Assembly: GCA_030581615.1 (NCBI GenBank)
Contig: JAKTTT010000039.1
Coordinates: 62,001 to 126,000 of the forward strand
Direction of reading: 5' to 3'
From: Alloascoidea africana
Taxonomy: Eukaryota; Ascomycota; Alloascoideomycetes; Alloascoideales; Alloascoideaceae
DNA length: 64,000 nucleotides
The translations under genes and the position numbers were made by a program. The notes under the pieces are model-generated. The model did not search any database and had not been told where the DNA came from. It saw nothing but the letters and a program-made list of their open reading frames with translations. Positions 22,406 to 32,738 of this stretch are shown piece by piece (position 1 is the first letter of the stretch; every line of letters starts with the position of its first letter).

Positions 22406-24170
22406 TCAGTTTACGACGCGTTTTGTGGCGCCGGATTCACTGGCTGCAACAGAGGTTGTAGTAGCCTCCTCCGAGTCTTCTTTAACCTCCTCAATTTTCT
22501 TTTCTCCTTCTTTTTCCCTAGTGGTTGGAGCCTTTGCTACTGGAGCAGGGCTCGGCTTAAATAGAGATGATATGACAAAGATGATCAGACCCCAAAAGCC
22601 AAAAAAGAATGATAATGTGGTTCCAAAAATTCCTACATATTTCAAAACCTCGCCTGGAGATTCCTTAATGACTCTGGAGGGGTCCTGCAAAAAGATGTGA
22701 ATAAACAACTCCAATTCGTCAAGGAACTTTTGGAAATTCGCCTTAACGGTTTCTGTGAACGTTTGAACAGCCTCCTCTTCATCATCATCTTCCTCCTCAG
22801 CCTTCTTATCATGTGATTCTTCAATTTTCTTCTTGATGACAAAAGTTTCGTTTCCAATGAATTCAGCTTGTTCAACAGAATGTCCAATATATATATTGTC
22901 AAACAAAATTTCTGGTTGCATGGTCCAAAGCTCAAATCCAATAGCACCAATGGGTTCCAGATTAGATGGTGTCTCATCTTCATAGTAGTTAGGGTTTGGC
23001 ACTTTGCGAGGAGCCCACTCTCCCTTATACTCTGGGTTAGGGATCAAAGGCTGCTTCCATTTACCTTTGTAATCGGGGTTTTTGATCAATGGAGCAGACC
23101 AAGGTCCACAGCCGTGCTCTTCACACTCTGGGTTGTAAATCTGGGGGGCAATCCATTCTCCATCTTCTTCGTCGTCCCAATCTTCTGGTTTTTCTTCCTC
23201 TGGATCTGGAATATACTCAGGCGTATCAACCTCCCAGTCGTCAGGCTTCACGGCCTTGGGGTCTGGAATTTCAAAAGGAGCATCTTCGTCCCAGTCATCT
23301 GGTTTGGTGGCTTGTTCTGGGTCTGGGATTTGCTTCTCATCAACCCAGTCACTAGGTTTTATGTCGGTTTCATCATCAATCTCCTTTGGAGGATTAAGTG
23401 GCGGGTTAAGGGTGCCTTCAGTCAAAAGATTTCCAGAAGAAACAACATCACCATCAAGTCTAATTTCAAAATCCTGAGTTGGCTTCACGATCAACGTATA
23501 CAAGCCAGTGCTCTTGTTCAGCCTGCCTGCTCTTGGGGAAACCTTCAAGTGCTTCTCCTCATATTCCCCAGTCAAGGGGCTTTTGCGGCGAATAATCAAA
23601 TGAATTTTGTTTGTAGCTCCACATTTATCTGGACCAAACATTAATTGATATGGAGTGTCACCAGAAAACTCCTCTGTGTGGAGACTATCTTTCTCGGAAA
23701 GCAATTTGAGGTAGGCGCCTCCACACTGTAAGCCTTTCTGCGCCTTGACTTCGTACTGAACCACCAGTGTTTTGCCAGTGTTATCAATTGGAGCGTTAAA
23801 CTTGGCACTAATGGCATGGCGAGCAGCAGCAGATTTCACTACTAAGCCTTTGTCGCCTTTGAATGCTGGATAAACAGATGGTTCTTCAAAGCTCCACTTT
23901 CCAACGTAAGAGAGCTCTTTTTCTCCCTCCTTCTGGGCATGAGACACCTTCCAACGGGACTCGTAGCCCTCTTGGAACTGTTCAAAGAATGGAGCTTCCA
24001 CAGCGATAGGCTAAAGCGTTTTTGGGTTAGATTTCATCAGGTTACTGCCAGCTCATCACAAGCATCGAGAAACAAATTCATACAGTAAAAGAAGGGCGCT
24101 CTTCTGAGACCTCTTCCGCTAATGCTGAAGAGGCAATGATAGCAGGAACTGCCAATGATAAGACCTTCAT
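22406..24170 (-). CDS. CNE1: Calnexin, ER lectin chaperone (two exons)
   Basis: Exons 24170..24084 and 24010..22406 give 563 residues. The 73-nt intron has a GTATGA donor, a TCTAAC branch and a TTTAG acceptor. Exon 1 encodes only the signal peptide ([18 protein letters not shown]) and about 10 more residues, so an ORF-only call would lose ER targeting. The globular lectin domain follows, including GGAYLKLLS and MFGPDKCG. The P-domain arm holds KPxDWxx and IPDPE repeats, then NPxYKGxW repeats. A membrane segment at about 488-513 ([20 protein letters not shown]) is followed by a 50-residue charged cytosolic tail. It binds monoglucosylated glycoproteins in ER quality control. It is transcribed toward HAM1 and divergently from PUB1. 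Confidence 0.96.
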
Positions 24171-24418
24171 CAGAAAAAGAGTAAGACTAAGAAATCCAAT
24201 GGACAACCACGATTGATTTCGCAATGAGACTGACAAAAACAGAAGATGTCGAATGGCTTCTAAGAAAATGCCACTTGTCACAGGGGCAGGGTAATGGATT
24301 GTTCTACGTTTTCATTTCCGGATTGGGCCAGCTCTAAGACCAGCGTTGGACTTTAACCCAAAAGGCTCTGTGGAACAATTTATCGCTATGCAAGGTGGCA
24401 TTTTCTGCTCAGCATGCC

Positions 24419-24898
24419 ATGAAGCCGCAAGGAAATCCGCTATTAGATGGTAGTTTATTTCTAATGGTTTGTACTAACATCTTAACTGCAAAGATCAAAT
24501 GTTTTGAGCACTTTATTAGAGCTCCGAAAAGTTGTTACGACAGCCAAGCATGAAAGTCCCAGTAAGTTTCTGCATTATGAAGCAAGATCTAGAGCGCCTA
24601 AGCGATATTTTGGTTGTAAAAGAAATTGCCCACTGTTGCCAAAGCAGTTGTTTGAATTTTCTTCGGCCATTAATGTGCTATTTCAATATATGCTTAACAT
24701 TGAAGTAGTACTTTTAAGACAGTCAAGACATTAGTGACTAAAGCAGCACAAATGCGCCTCTCAACATCAGGTTGTAATAATGTTCTGTTCATAAGGTCGT
24801 TTATGCTCATGAACAGTCTCTCATCAACATCCTTGGAAAGGTTCAAAAATGAAATGGCAGAAAACATTTCCAAATTGCAAGAACCAATGCAGTCATAA
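24419..24898 (+). CDS. Candidate small spliced gene (three exons, unknown product)
   Basis: A possible model uses exons 24419..24449, 24520..24561 and 24723..24898, giving 82 residues starting MKPQGNPLLDELRKVVTTAK and ending in SKLQEPMQS. Intron 1 has a GTAGTT donor, a consensus TACTAAC branch at about 24472 and a TTATTAG acceptor. Intron 2 has a GTAAGT donor, GCTTAAC and a GACAG acceptor. All junctions keep frame. Against it: the first donor is weak, an AAAG acceptor nearer the branch (24493) would lead to a stop, and I do not recognise the protein. The model is inference from splice signals alone. It sits 250 nt from the calnexin start, divergently transcribed. Confidence 0.3.
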
Positions 24899-25254
24899 AA
24901 ACATTGAATTCTAGGTTTGGGAGAAAATGACTGATAGGATACAAAAAGAATGTTTATCTGCTAAACTTTTGTCATAGTTTCTCTGGAGGCTTACGTGCCT
25001 AAATCTTGTTATCCTGTATCAACTGATGATAATTGAAAGAATTGATTCATAAACGCTTGTCTTAACAATGGATAACTTGTCAGATGGTCATCTATGCAAC
25101 AGCACATAACTCAAAAATGAATTTTCCACCAAAAGTAATCCTCTGTTTGTTCAATTTATAGATTGGGTAAATGATTCCCTGTTCCCGGTTGAATTGATAA
25201 TGGCTTCAAGAGCCTTGCTGTAGAAGAAGTGGTGATAACGGATTATGCACCCGA

Positions 25255-25264
25255 CCGTATACGG
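25255..25264. promoter_or_regulatory. CCG-N4-CGG palindrome (zinc-cluster factor site type)
   Basis: CCGTATACGG is a perfect 10-bp palindrome about 180 nt before PUB1. The everted CCG-N4-CGG layout is that used by Leu3-type Zn2Cys6 factors. The link is by pattern only. Confidence 0.3.
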
Positions 25265-25331
25265 CCGTGCCTTTAATTACGATGCCCAAAACGGAAGGCG
25301 CTGGGCTTTATCTCCTTCAAAAATGTAAAAG

Positions 25332-25339
25332 GTCACGTG
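25332..25339 (+). promoter_or_regulatory. GTCACGTG E-box, Cbf1-type
   Basis: GTCACGTG matches the RTCACGTG core bound by yeast Cbf1 and lies about 103 nt before the PUB1 start. The position suits a promoter element; which factor binds it is inference. Confidence 0.4.
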
Positions 25340-25441
25340 CCACAGTATGGGTACTACAACATTCTTTCGACGCTCCATACATTTTCTGATTTTTCACATC
25401 CTTCTCAAATCCTTTTTGGTGTCCAGTGATTAGTATTTCAC

Positions 25442-26947
25442 ATGTCCTCGGAGACTGTGCCGTCTGCAATTCAGCAGGCTGGTGCTAACGATACAAATCA
25501 CGCTGTTTCTCATTCAGAACAAGCGCCTCAACAACATTCTCAGGATCTCGCTCAGATGCATAATGGCCCTGTTCCGGTCGATTCCCAAAATACTATAGCC
25601 CTATCTGCCGTATCTCTTCCTACAAACACGGGCATAAGCGCTCTTTCTACCAGTGTACCAGTTACACCTGCAATAGCTTCTCAAGGTGGTCGGGAAATCA
25701 ATCAAAAGGTGCTTTATGTGGGGTGTATAGATCAGAATGTAACAGAGAACATGCTTCATGAGCTATTCTCCGTTACCGGAACTGTTCTCTCCGTGAAAAT
25801 CTTCCCCGACAAGAATAGGAGGGGACTGAATTATGCCTTTGTTGAGTATGGAGATCCAGCTGCTTCAGAAGTGGCATTACACACACTGAATGGTAGACAA
25901 CTGAACCAATCAAAGATCAAGATCAACTGGGCATTCCAGGCACAACAAAATAAAGGGGGTGGGGATACATTCAATATATTTGTTGGCGACTTGTCCAGCG
26001 AAGTGAATGATGAATTTCTGAGGAATGGCTTTGCAAAATTTGGAAGCAGTCTTATTGAGGCTCATGTTATGTGGGATATGTCCACTGGAAGATCCAGAGG
26101 CTATGGATTTGTGTCCTATAAAGAAAGAAATGATGCAGAAAAGGCGATAGCTGCTATGGACAGCAAAATGTTTGGAAATAGAGAGATTCGGTGCAAATGG
26201 GCTTCCCAAAAGGTTCCAAGCGCCAATTCAAATGTCAATAATGGCCTTCACCACAGCTTTAGCATCGCTGATTCGGCCGCAATGGGATTCAACAAAAATT
26301 TTATAGGGTTCCCTAATTACAATAGTTTTAACGCTGGAGGGTTACAGAACTTTGGCAGTTTTGTACCTGCACAAGCGGTCTTAAATCAAAAGGCTTCTCA
26401 GCAACAGTCGCAATCTCAATTGGTCAATGGTGGGAATGGTGCAAACTATCTTCTCCAAAACCCTACTTATAACATGATTCTCAGGCAAAGTCCAAGTTGG
26501 CAAACTACTGTATACATTGGCAACCTAACCCCCTTCACTTCACAACAAGAGTTGATCAATCTGCTCCAAAGCTTTGGATACATAATCGAGTTTAAACACC
26601 AATCTGAACGTGGCTATGCTTTTGTACGGTTTGATAGTCATGAAAGAGCGGCCATGGTTATTGTGCAGCTGAGTGGATATGCTATAAATGGTCGAGTATT
26701 AAAATGCGGATGGGGAAAAGAAAGGCCAAAGAATGGTATTGCTGGTTCATATTATCCTTTTGTGACACATCACCAACACCAGCAACAGTCTTCTTTAACA
26801 TTGACACCCAATTCCGGAAGCAATGGAAATGGTAGCGTTTCTCTCTCTGGATCGGGATCTAATCAAATTGTAACAAGCAATGTTGGCGTAGACTCTATTC
26901 CGCTTCAAGAGAATTACCAAAATTATCACGATTACCAATCATACTAA
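25442..26947 (+). CDS. PUB1: Pub1/TIA1-type poly(U)-binding protein with three RRMs
   Basis: 501 residues, one exon. A polar 85-residue N-terminus precedes RRM1 (about 89-165; RNP2 VLYVGCI, RNP1 LNYAFVEY), RRM2 (about 177-255; NIFVGDLS, RGYGFVSY) and RRM3 (about 357-430; TVYIGNLT, RGYAFVRF). An Asn/Gln/Gly-rich linker lies before RRM3. The C-terminal tail is low complexity (Gln, Ser, Gly, Tyr), typical of stress-granule proteins. RRM order, the WAFQAQQ and CKWASQK ends and the linker fit Pub1/TIA1 better than Nam8 or Ngr1, but those relatives remain possible. It is expected to bind U-rich mRNA in the nucleus and cytoplasm and to affect mRNA stability. Upstream E-box and CCG-N4-CGG sites are noted. 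Confidence 0.88.
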   Translation: MSSETVPSAIQQAGANDTNHAVSHSEQAPQQHSQDLAQMHNGPVPVDSQNTIALSAVSLPTNTGISALSTSVPVTPAIASQGGREINQKVLYVGCIDQNVTENMLHELFSVTGTVLSVKIFPDKNRRGLNYAFVEYGDPAASEVALHTLNGRQLNQSKIKINWAFQAQQNKGGGDTFNIFVGDLSSEVNDEFLRNGFAKFGSSLIEAHVMWDMSTGRSRGYGFVSYKERNDAEKAIAAMDSKMFGNREIRCKWASQKVPSANSNVNNGLHHSFSIADSAAMGFNKNFIGFPNYNSFNAGGLQNFGSFVPAQAVLNQKASQQQSQSQLVNGGNGANYLLQNPTYNMILRQSPSWQTTVYIGNLTPFTSQQELINLLQSFGYIIEFKHQSERGYAFVRFDSHERAAMVIVQLSGYAINGRVLKCGWGKERPKNGIAGSYYPFVTHHQHQQQSSLTLTPNSGSNGNGSVSLSGSGSNQIVTSNVGVDSIPLQENYQNYHDYQSY

Positions 26948-29900
26948 TTAGTGCCTTAAGTTATTTCGACTTTCATCCTTGTTCCAGCTTGAGAAATGTA
27001 AAGGTGTTTATGTGTTTTCAATTTTTGTCTTCTGTGTGCCAAATGCCTCAAATAAGGGAGTGAAAAAATCGAACATAGAATAGGCAATGGAAGCCTAGAA
27101 GCAGAAAAACTGTTTCAAAGCGCATTTTTATTCCTTAAATGGGATGCATTTTTCTTATATTCTCTATTTCCAACCTTCCTCGCAATTCTTTTCTTGTTGT
27201 TGATTTCATTCATACATACTCATCGTTTATTCATAGCATAGCGATTTGTAAAGAGCTCACAAGAGCAACCTAATATAGTAGTATTAATACTAATCTTAAT
27301 ACTAATACTTTTATGGCATGGAACACTAAATTAGGAAAATGAAGATGTTAGCATGGTTAAAAGTGTGGTTTCAAGCTGCTGGTGGATTCATATCGGTTCA
27401 AAATAATTGTTGTAAAGAGGAGCTTCCTGGTGGATACTACCTAACGGTCCTTAATTCGTCTGTGTCCCTTCTTAAAATACCCTTTCTCGCATGCTCTTTC
27501 TGTCACAACTCCATAAATATTCCCAAGCGTGCTAATTCCCAGCTTCAAAGCACAAAGTGGCTTAGAGAATGTGCTCAAACCTTGCTCTACTTGGACAAGA
27601 ATGATGATCGAGAAGTTTTAGTAAAGCAGTTTAAAGCACTTTTTGATCAATGGAATCATAGTTTTGGAAATCAACTCAGAACAATGCAGCTACTAGAATA
27701 TATAGCTCTTCAATCAAGAATTTTTTTATCAAACTGAATGATACCACATGCTGTTATTTCATGGTTTATGACGGAACAGGTCTAGGGGGAAAGAGTGTTG
27801 TCTTTTCAATAACACACAACAGTTGATAATCCCTCATTTTTACATATTGAGCTAAACCCATTCCTGGTGACAACTTATTGTAGCCTTACTATTAACAGAT
27901 TTGTGCTTTTCGAACTCAAAAAGTGTCTTCAAGGCAGTAAGTCTTTCAGGCCGATGAGTAATGAAAAACCATGACTGTCGACAACATAGAAATGGCTAGA
28001 TATACTTTTGCCAAAGGATGCCAAACAACCACTAGAATGTCAATCAAAAAATGCCACTGTCGACAATTGTAACAGATCACCTTTAAGCCTTGTACATATG
28101 ATTGAATGCCCTTAGAACCTGTTTTATACACAATCCATAGCCCATTAGCACCAGCACCAGAAAACTTGTCTTCAAGGTGACCTTTCTGAATTAAAATAAA
28201 GATTCCCCAGGAAGAATGATCATTGTAAAACGCCGAGTCTTTCAAAGATAATCTTTTGGGAAGCTCATTGAATATTTCTAGGTCCACGTTTTCGCCAAAC
28301 TTTGCCTTTAGGGCAAAACTACTGTTAAAATTTTTCAATTCTTCAGTACGATACTGGCACTTTGCTATACGATATGTGCAGTCTCGTAGATTGTTCATGT
28401 TAATAGTGGCAAGGATTGTCATTGAGTTTTGAATCTAAAAGTTACCTCTCCCCTGAAACATCCCTTAAAAGCAGAGTATGAATTGTTGATCTGAGCAACT
28501 TTTAGTTCTCATTTTACATTTACTTATTGTATCTTATGAACCTCGCAATAAACAAAAACCTTTGTAGTGATAGACTTCAATGTCGGAATGTACACATTCT
28601 GGGATGCGTTCTATCCCGACTTTTACCTTTGTCGTTAAGCAAAAAGTAATGAGGTTAAGGTAGGACTGTCTTATTAACTTTGTCACTAACTAGATCAAAT
28701 CTTTTTATAAAACATCCAACTAAATGTTCACAGTAATAGTTTACTTGGATGCCTTTTCGCATTAGTTATTTAATAATGACTTGAAGCAGCTGGTAAGCAA
28801 AACATTGGAATTCTCTTCTATAGTATATTCATATGATAGCAAAGCTACAAAGGAGAAATTGGGAAAAATCTACTTTTTCAGAATTTCCCTTGTCCTGAAC
28901 CATCGGAAAAAGATCATGTGAGCAGCACACATAAGACCAAAAGTCAGATAGTTGTGTGTATTTGCTTTTCTCTGTCTACATACATGTATACGTATATTCT
29001 GAGAGTCTAAGAGAAATCAAGCCTTAACAAGTACTTGTTTCTCTGTGCTCGCCCCGGAGTCTACATTTTATAAAGTGTAGCAATATTATCTGTATTGATT
29101 TGGCTTTAGTGGAATATTAAGACGTATTTAAGGAAACTGAAAAGGAGATAGTAGTATTAGAGGATGCGCCCCAGTTAATCACACAAGCGGTGCGGTAGGA
29201 AGTAAAACTCAACTAGCAAGCAAAGGATGAAAACAGAAGCTCCATCCGCAATAATATTCTTGAGAAACCCCTTGATGTCTTGAATCCCCGATCATCTAAT
29301 GATCTCTCTAACCTGAAATGTTTTCTACGTCTTAGAAGCATGGTGTGATCTGCCGACGTTCCAGCTTCTCATTGTTGAAAAAACACAAGACGAAAAAAAG
29401 GAAGGCATTCTGGGTTAGACAGCAGAAAGTGAGTAAGGGGGCTGGAATGACCGTGATGTCTTTTCAGTAAAAGCGCAAAAGCCAGCAACTTCATTGATTG
29501 TTGACACCTTTCGTTGACACCTTATGGCACATCCTTGATCGTGTGAACGAAACAGGTCTGTTTTACAAAGTGTACAAGTCAAGATCATTTAGTAACATTT
29601 GGTAGTTAGAGCTAAACAAGCACACCTAAAACCAATGTGACAGGGAACTTTGGCTGTTATTCTTTGTACAGTAGGGGCGTGAAAATCTTTTTGGAGTTCT
29701 TTCAGATGAAAAATTCTCTATTTGAGACACAGGAATGGAACTTATCGGTGACGTAAAAATACTTTTTGGAGTAAAAATCCCTTATATTTCCCTGTTATGC
29801 ATCTAGAAATTAATGATCTGAAGTCAAACAGAACACTGGTTGTGTATAACTATGTGATGAACAAACACTCTTCTCTTGATGTACCAGTGCCTTCTGTGCA

Positions 29901-31586
29901 GACCGCCTGGTGAAATGCTCGAAACAGATTAAGAGCCCAATAATTAGCACTATCATTGATGTTCTAGGCCCCCCAAATTGACAATCAAACAGGAATTATA
30001 TAGTGACATTAGGACCTGTAATAGAGAGTTTGGTAGCAGTACTATAAACTAAAGAAGAACTTCAAACTGGAAAACAGTATCTAACTAGATTTTAGAGCGA
30101 TTTAGCGTATTGACGGTGAATATTAAGAATAATAAGTAAAAGGAAAGGATACCAGAAGAAAAAGCTTGAGCAGACATAAACCACAATACACCCAGCATCA
30201 TGTTGTCGTCCATATACCTCTTAAAAGTAATCTACTCAAAAAGGTATGATGAATCTAGTTCTCCACACCAGATCTTCTTTGCCACACTTTGTTTCCGTAT
30301 TTACTGTACCAGTAGAGAGCTTCTGGTATCTTCTAGAAGCATTCTTTAGAAGGCTTTTCGTTGGGTTCTTTTCGGTAGGACCATCTTTTGTAATAAAATG
30401 CTTCTGTTGAATTAATTCAAGACTCTTTCATGTAGTATACTCTTTGCAAGAACTTTCTTTTCTTTTATAAATTGCTACAAAAGTAGTGCTCTTTGGAGTT
30501 GCGATTCTGACCAAACTAAGGTTTTTCAACTTCCTCACCCAGAGATTTTCATTACAATTCTTGTCAGTGCGCCCAAAAACCTTCTTTCAAGCAGGAGCAC
30601 ATTTTCGTCATATGGATATTCAATTACCCATTAAGGTTGGCTAAGCGTTTCGGGTTGTTCGCTTTTCATCCCGTCTCGTTCTTGCATATGTAACTTTTGG
30701 GCCAGATTCTATCAACAAGTAGTTGCATCAGATATATCCAGCTTTAAGTAGTCTATTAACATTTTTACAACCTATTAATAGAATTATAACAGGAAGCAGG
30801 GCTAAATGAGATGGGATTAAATGACTCACTCTACATGAATACTTTGCACGTGAATGCGATAACTATAGTAAAGGAAAACTGGTACTTCAAGAACACTAAC
30901 AAATTGAGGAAATAATTCGGATGGTGAGTTACAGTATTTCCGAACGAAGAAATTTCTCCAACCGCTAAATCCGTTAAACTCTCAACACTGCTGGCCACTT
31001 CTAGCAGGTTCTAGAGATTCGAATCGTACCAATCCAATTCAAACCTTTTAGCACCTTAAACACTCTCCCTATTGCATCAAGCAGTGCATATATCAGAACC
31101 TTGCCGAACATTAAAGGAATGAGCAAAAGGCAATGTAGAAGTAAAAGAAAGTTTATTCCAGAATCCTGCTGAATGTTTCGATAAACAGTTCTAATTGGTT
31201 ACTAGCAGCTCGGAAAACTGCTGCTTTCAGATGAACAATCTCTAATGCTACTCATGAAGTAATTTTCGATAGACACTTCTGGAAACATTTTCTTGTTTTT
31301 AATTGGTTTCAAAAGGCACATGATACTTTAAAATCAGTAAATATTATTCAAAGATAAAAGTATGATTACAGAAAACCTCCCTTCAATTTGTTTATACAGC
31401 TGAAAACGCACCGCCAGAAGAAGACAAATGCTGCCACCAAACTCTCAAGATTTGATGGTGAAGCAATAGTTTGTGGCAAATACAAGAGAAAATGCCTATA
31501 ACATCTATACTATAGCGCCTTTTTTTGCTTTTTTCTCAATAGGTTAGGAATTTACCAATGCTCCAGAGAATTGGGCGAGCTTAAAG
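26948..31586. other. 4.6 kb stretch, mostly without genes
   Basis: It contains an AT palindromic patch near 27279 (agtattaatact) and two ATG-initiated frames. The frame at 27339..27737 (132 codons) has no recognisable features and is within chance expectation. The one at 28422..27946 is listed separately. From about 28.5 to 31.5 kb I see no coding potential, RNA gene or repeat. Confidence 0.5.
27946..28422 (-). CDS. Unassigned 158-residue ORF
   Basis: Starts with ATG (MTILATINMNNLRDCTYRIA) and is open for 158 codons in AT-rich DNA where such length is uncommon by chance. The N-terminal 100 residues look globular, with charged and hydrophobic residues mixed (FGENVDLEIFNELPKRLSL). The C-terminal 50 residues are hydrophobic and could be one or two membrane segments, or read-through of an unrecognised intron. 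I do not recognise a family. It could be a genuine orphan, a relic or chance. Confidence 0.25.
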   Translation of the reverse strand: MTILATINMNNLRDCTYRIAKCQYRTEELKNFNSSFALKAKFGENVDLEIFNELPKRLSLKDSAFYNDHSSWGIFILIQKGHLEDKFSGAGANGLWIVYKTGSKGIQSYVQGLKVICYNCRQWHFLIDILVVVWHPLAKVYLAISMLSTVMVFHYSSA

Positions 31587-32738
31587 TCAATTATATAATA
31601 TATGCCCATTCCTGTCATCTGCTTGCAAGTTGAGAACAGAATATTTCTGGGCCATCATCAGTTTTCCTAGCCTTCGATTGTATCTTGACTTTTTATTCTC
31701 GTGAACTAGTTTTTCATGGCGTTGGGCAGAGTCTGATCTGCTGAATTTTTTGTTGCAGTATTTGCAAGCGTATTGCAAGCCATGTTTATTGTGTTGGTGC
31801 TTGTGGTGTCTTCTTAGTTCGCTAGCACTATTCAGTCCAATAATACTCCAAGGGCAGCTTGGCGATTTACACTTGAATGGCCTCACTATGCCCTCGGCAT
31901 CAAGATGCCTTGCAAACAGATCAATTTTAGTGAACGTCATGGAACAGTGGTTGCATTTGTATACACCCTTTTTTGACGTTGTACACAGCTTGGGCCATAC
32001 TGCAGTGTTTTGCCTCAGTTGATCATAAAGAGATGTTCTGTTGTTGTTGTTGTTGTTGTTGTTGGAAATGAAGGTTTGCAATCCTTGTTGAGCTGGATTG
32101 GGGGTATGGCTCGTTTGTTGGAATACTGTATTTGAAGTGCAATAGCTCTCATTTTGAGGTCTTGAGTAACTGGAACAAGGAATAGGACAGTTTTGAGCTG
32201 GAGTTTGACAAGTCAAGCTTGTCCTTTGCACACTTGAGTTTAACCCCTGCATTGTGGAATCGGCAATCCTTGGAAAACTTGAGTGAGAGTGCTGAGCTAT
32301 TTTGTAATGATCATCAACGCATAGACTGTTACTTGAATACTGATTTCCATAACCAAGAGCTTTCTCAGAGACAGTAGATTGATGGTTGTTTGGTGAATTT
32401 CGGTCAAAAGTGAAGTTACCTGAAGTTGTATAGTTACCAGTACTAAACGTGTCAACCGCAATGTATTCTGGCGGGGGCACAAAGCCAATTGGGCTCACAG
32501 GACTATTTTCTCGGATATTGCTACCTTGATACCCCAATTGTAAGCTTGGGGGAAAGTCATAGGCTACCTGGATTGATTCAAATCCCGTCATTGTTGGCTT
32601 CCCATTAAATAGGGGCGTTGATTCTTGGCCATATTGGTATTGATCGGTTATAGTTCCCTGAAACACAGGAGTATGTTGAGGCTCTATTGTTGAATGGTAC
32701 AAGGCGATTGGATCAGGTAAGACTGTAGATGATATCAT
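31587..32738 (-). CDS. C2H2 zinc-finger transcription factor
   Basis: 383 residues from the first ATG (32738). The frame extends 17 codons upstream but without ATG. The N-terminal 260 residues are polar (Ser, Asn, Gln, Pro, Tyr) with a run of eight Asn. Fingers lie near the C-terminus. The first (YKCNHCSMTFTKIDLFARH) lacks a clear second His. The second (FKCKSPSCPWSIIGLNSAS, then ELRRHHKHQH) has four residues between its cysteines. The third (YACKYCNKKFSRSDSAQRHE, then KLVH) is canonical. A basic tail (KKSRYNRRLGKLM) follows. The atypical first two fingers remind me of yeast Rme1-like regulators, but the match is from memory and not secure. A TATAAA on the minus strand (32824..32819) lies 81 nt upstream. 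It is probably a nuclear DNA-binding regulator; its targets are unknown. Confidence 0.78.
   Translation of the reverse strand: MISSTVLPDPIALYHSTIEPQHTPVFQGTITDQYQYGQESTPLFNGKPTMTGFESIQVAYDFPPSLQLGYQGSNIRENSPVSPIGFVPPPEYIAVDTFSTGNYTTSGNFTFDRNSPNNHQSTVSEKALGYGNQYSSNSLCVDDHYKIAQHSHSSFPRIADSTMQGLNSSVQRTSLTCQTPAQNCPIPCSSYSRPQNESYCTSNTVFQQTSHTPNPAQQGLQTFISNNNNNNNNRTSLYDQLRQNTAVWPKLCTTSKKGVYKCNHCSMTFTKIDLFARHLDAEGIVRPFKCKSPSCPWSIIGLNSASELRRHHKHQHNKHGLQYACKYCNKKFSRSDSAQRHEKLVHENKKSRYNRRLGKLMMAQKYSVLNLQADDRNGHILYN
32041..32064 (-). repeat. (TTG)8 tract coding eight asparagines
   Basis: Eight perfect TTG triplets on the plus strand are read as AAC (Asn) on the coding strand of the zinc-finger gene. 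Because the triplets are identical, this tract could vary in length between strains. Confidence 0.85.

Larger units (their letters stand above)
24899..25441. other. PUB1 upstream region
   Basis: AT-rich intergenic DNA that becomes more GC-rich in its last 200 nt, where two palindromic protein-binding-like sites occur (listed separately). No ORF is supported. Confidence 0.55.
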
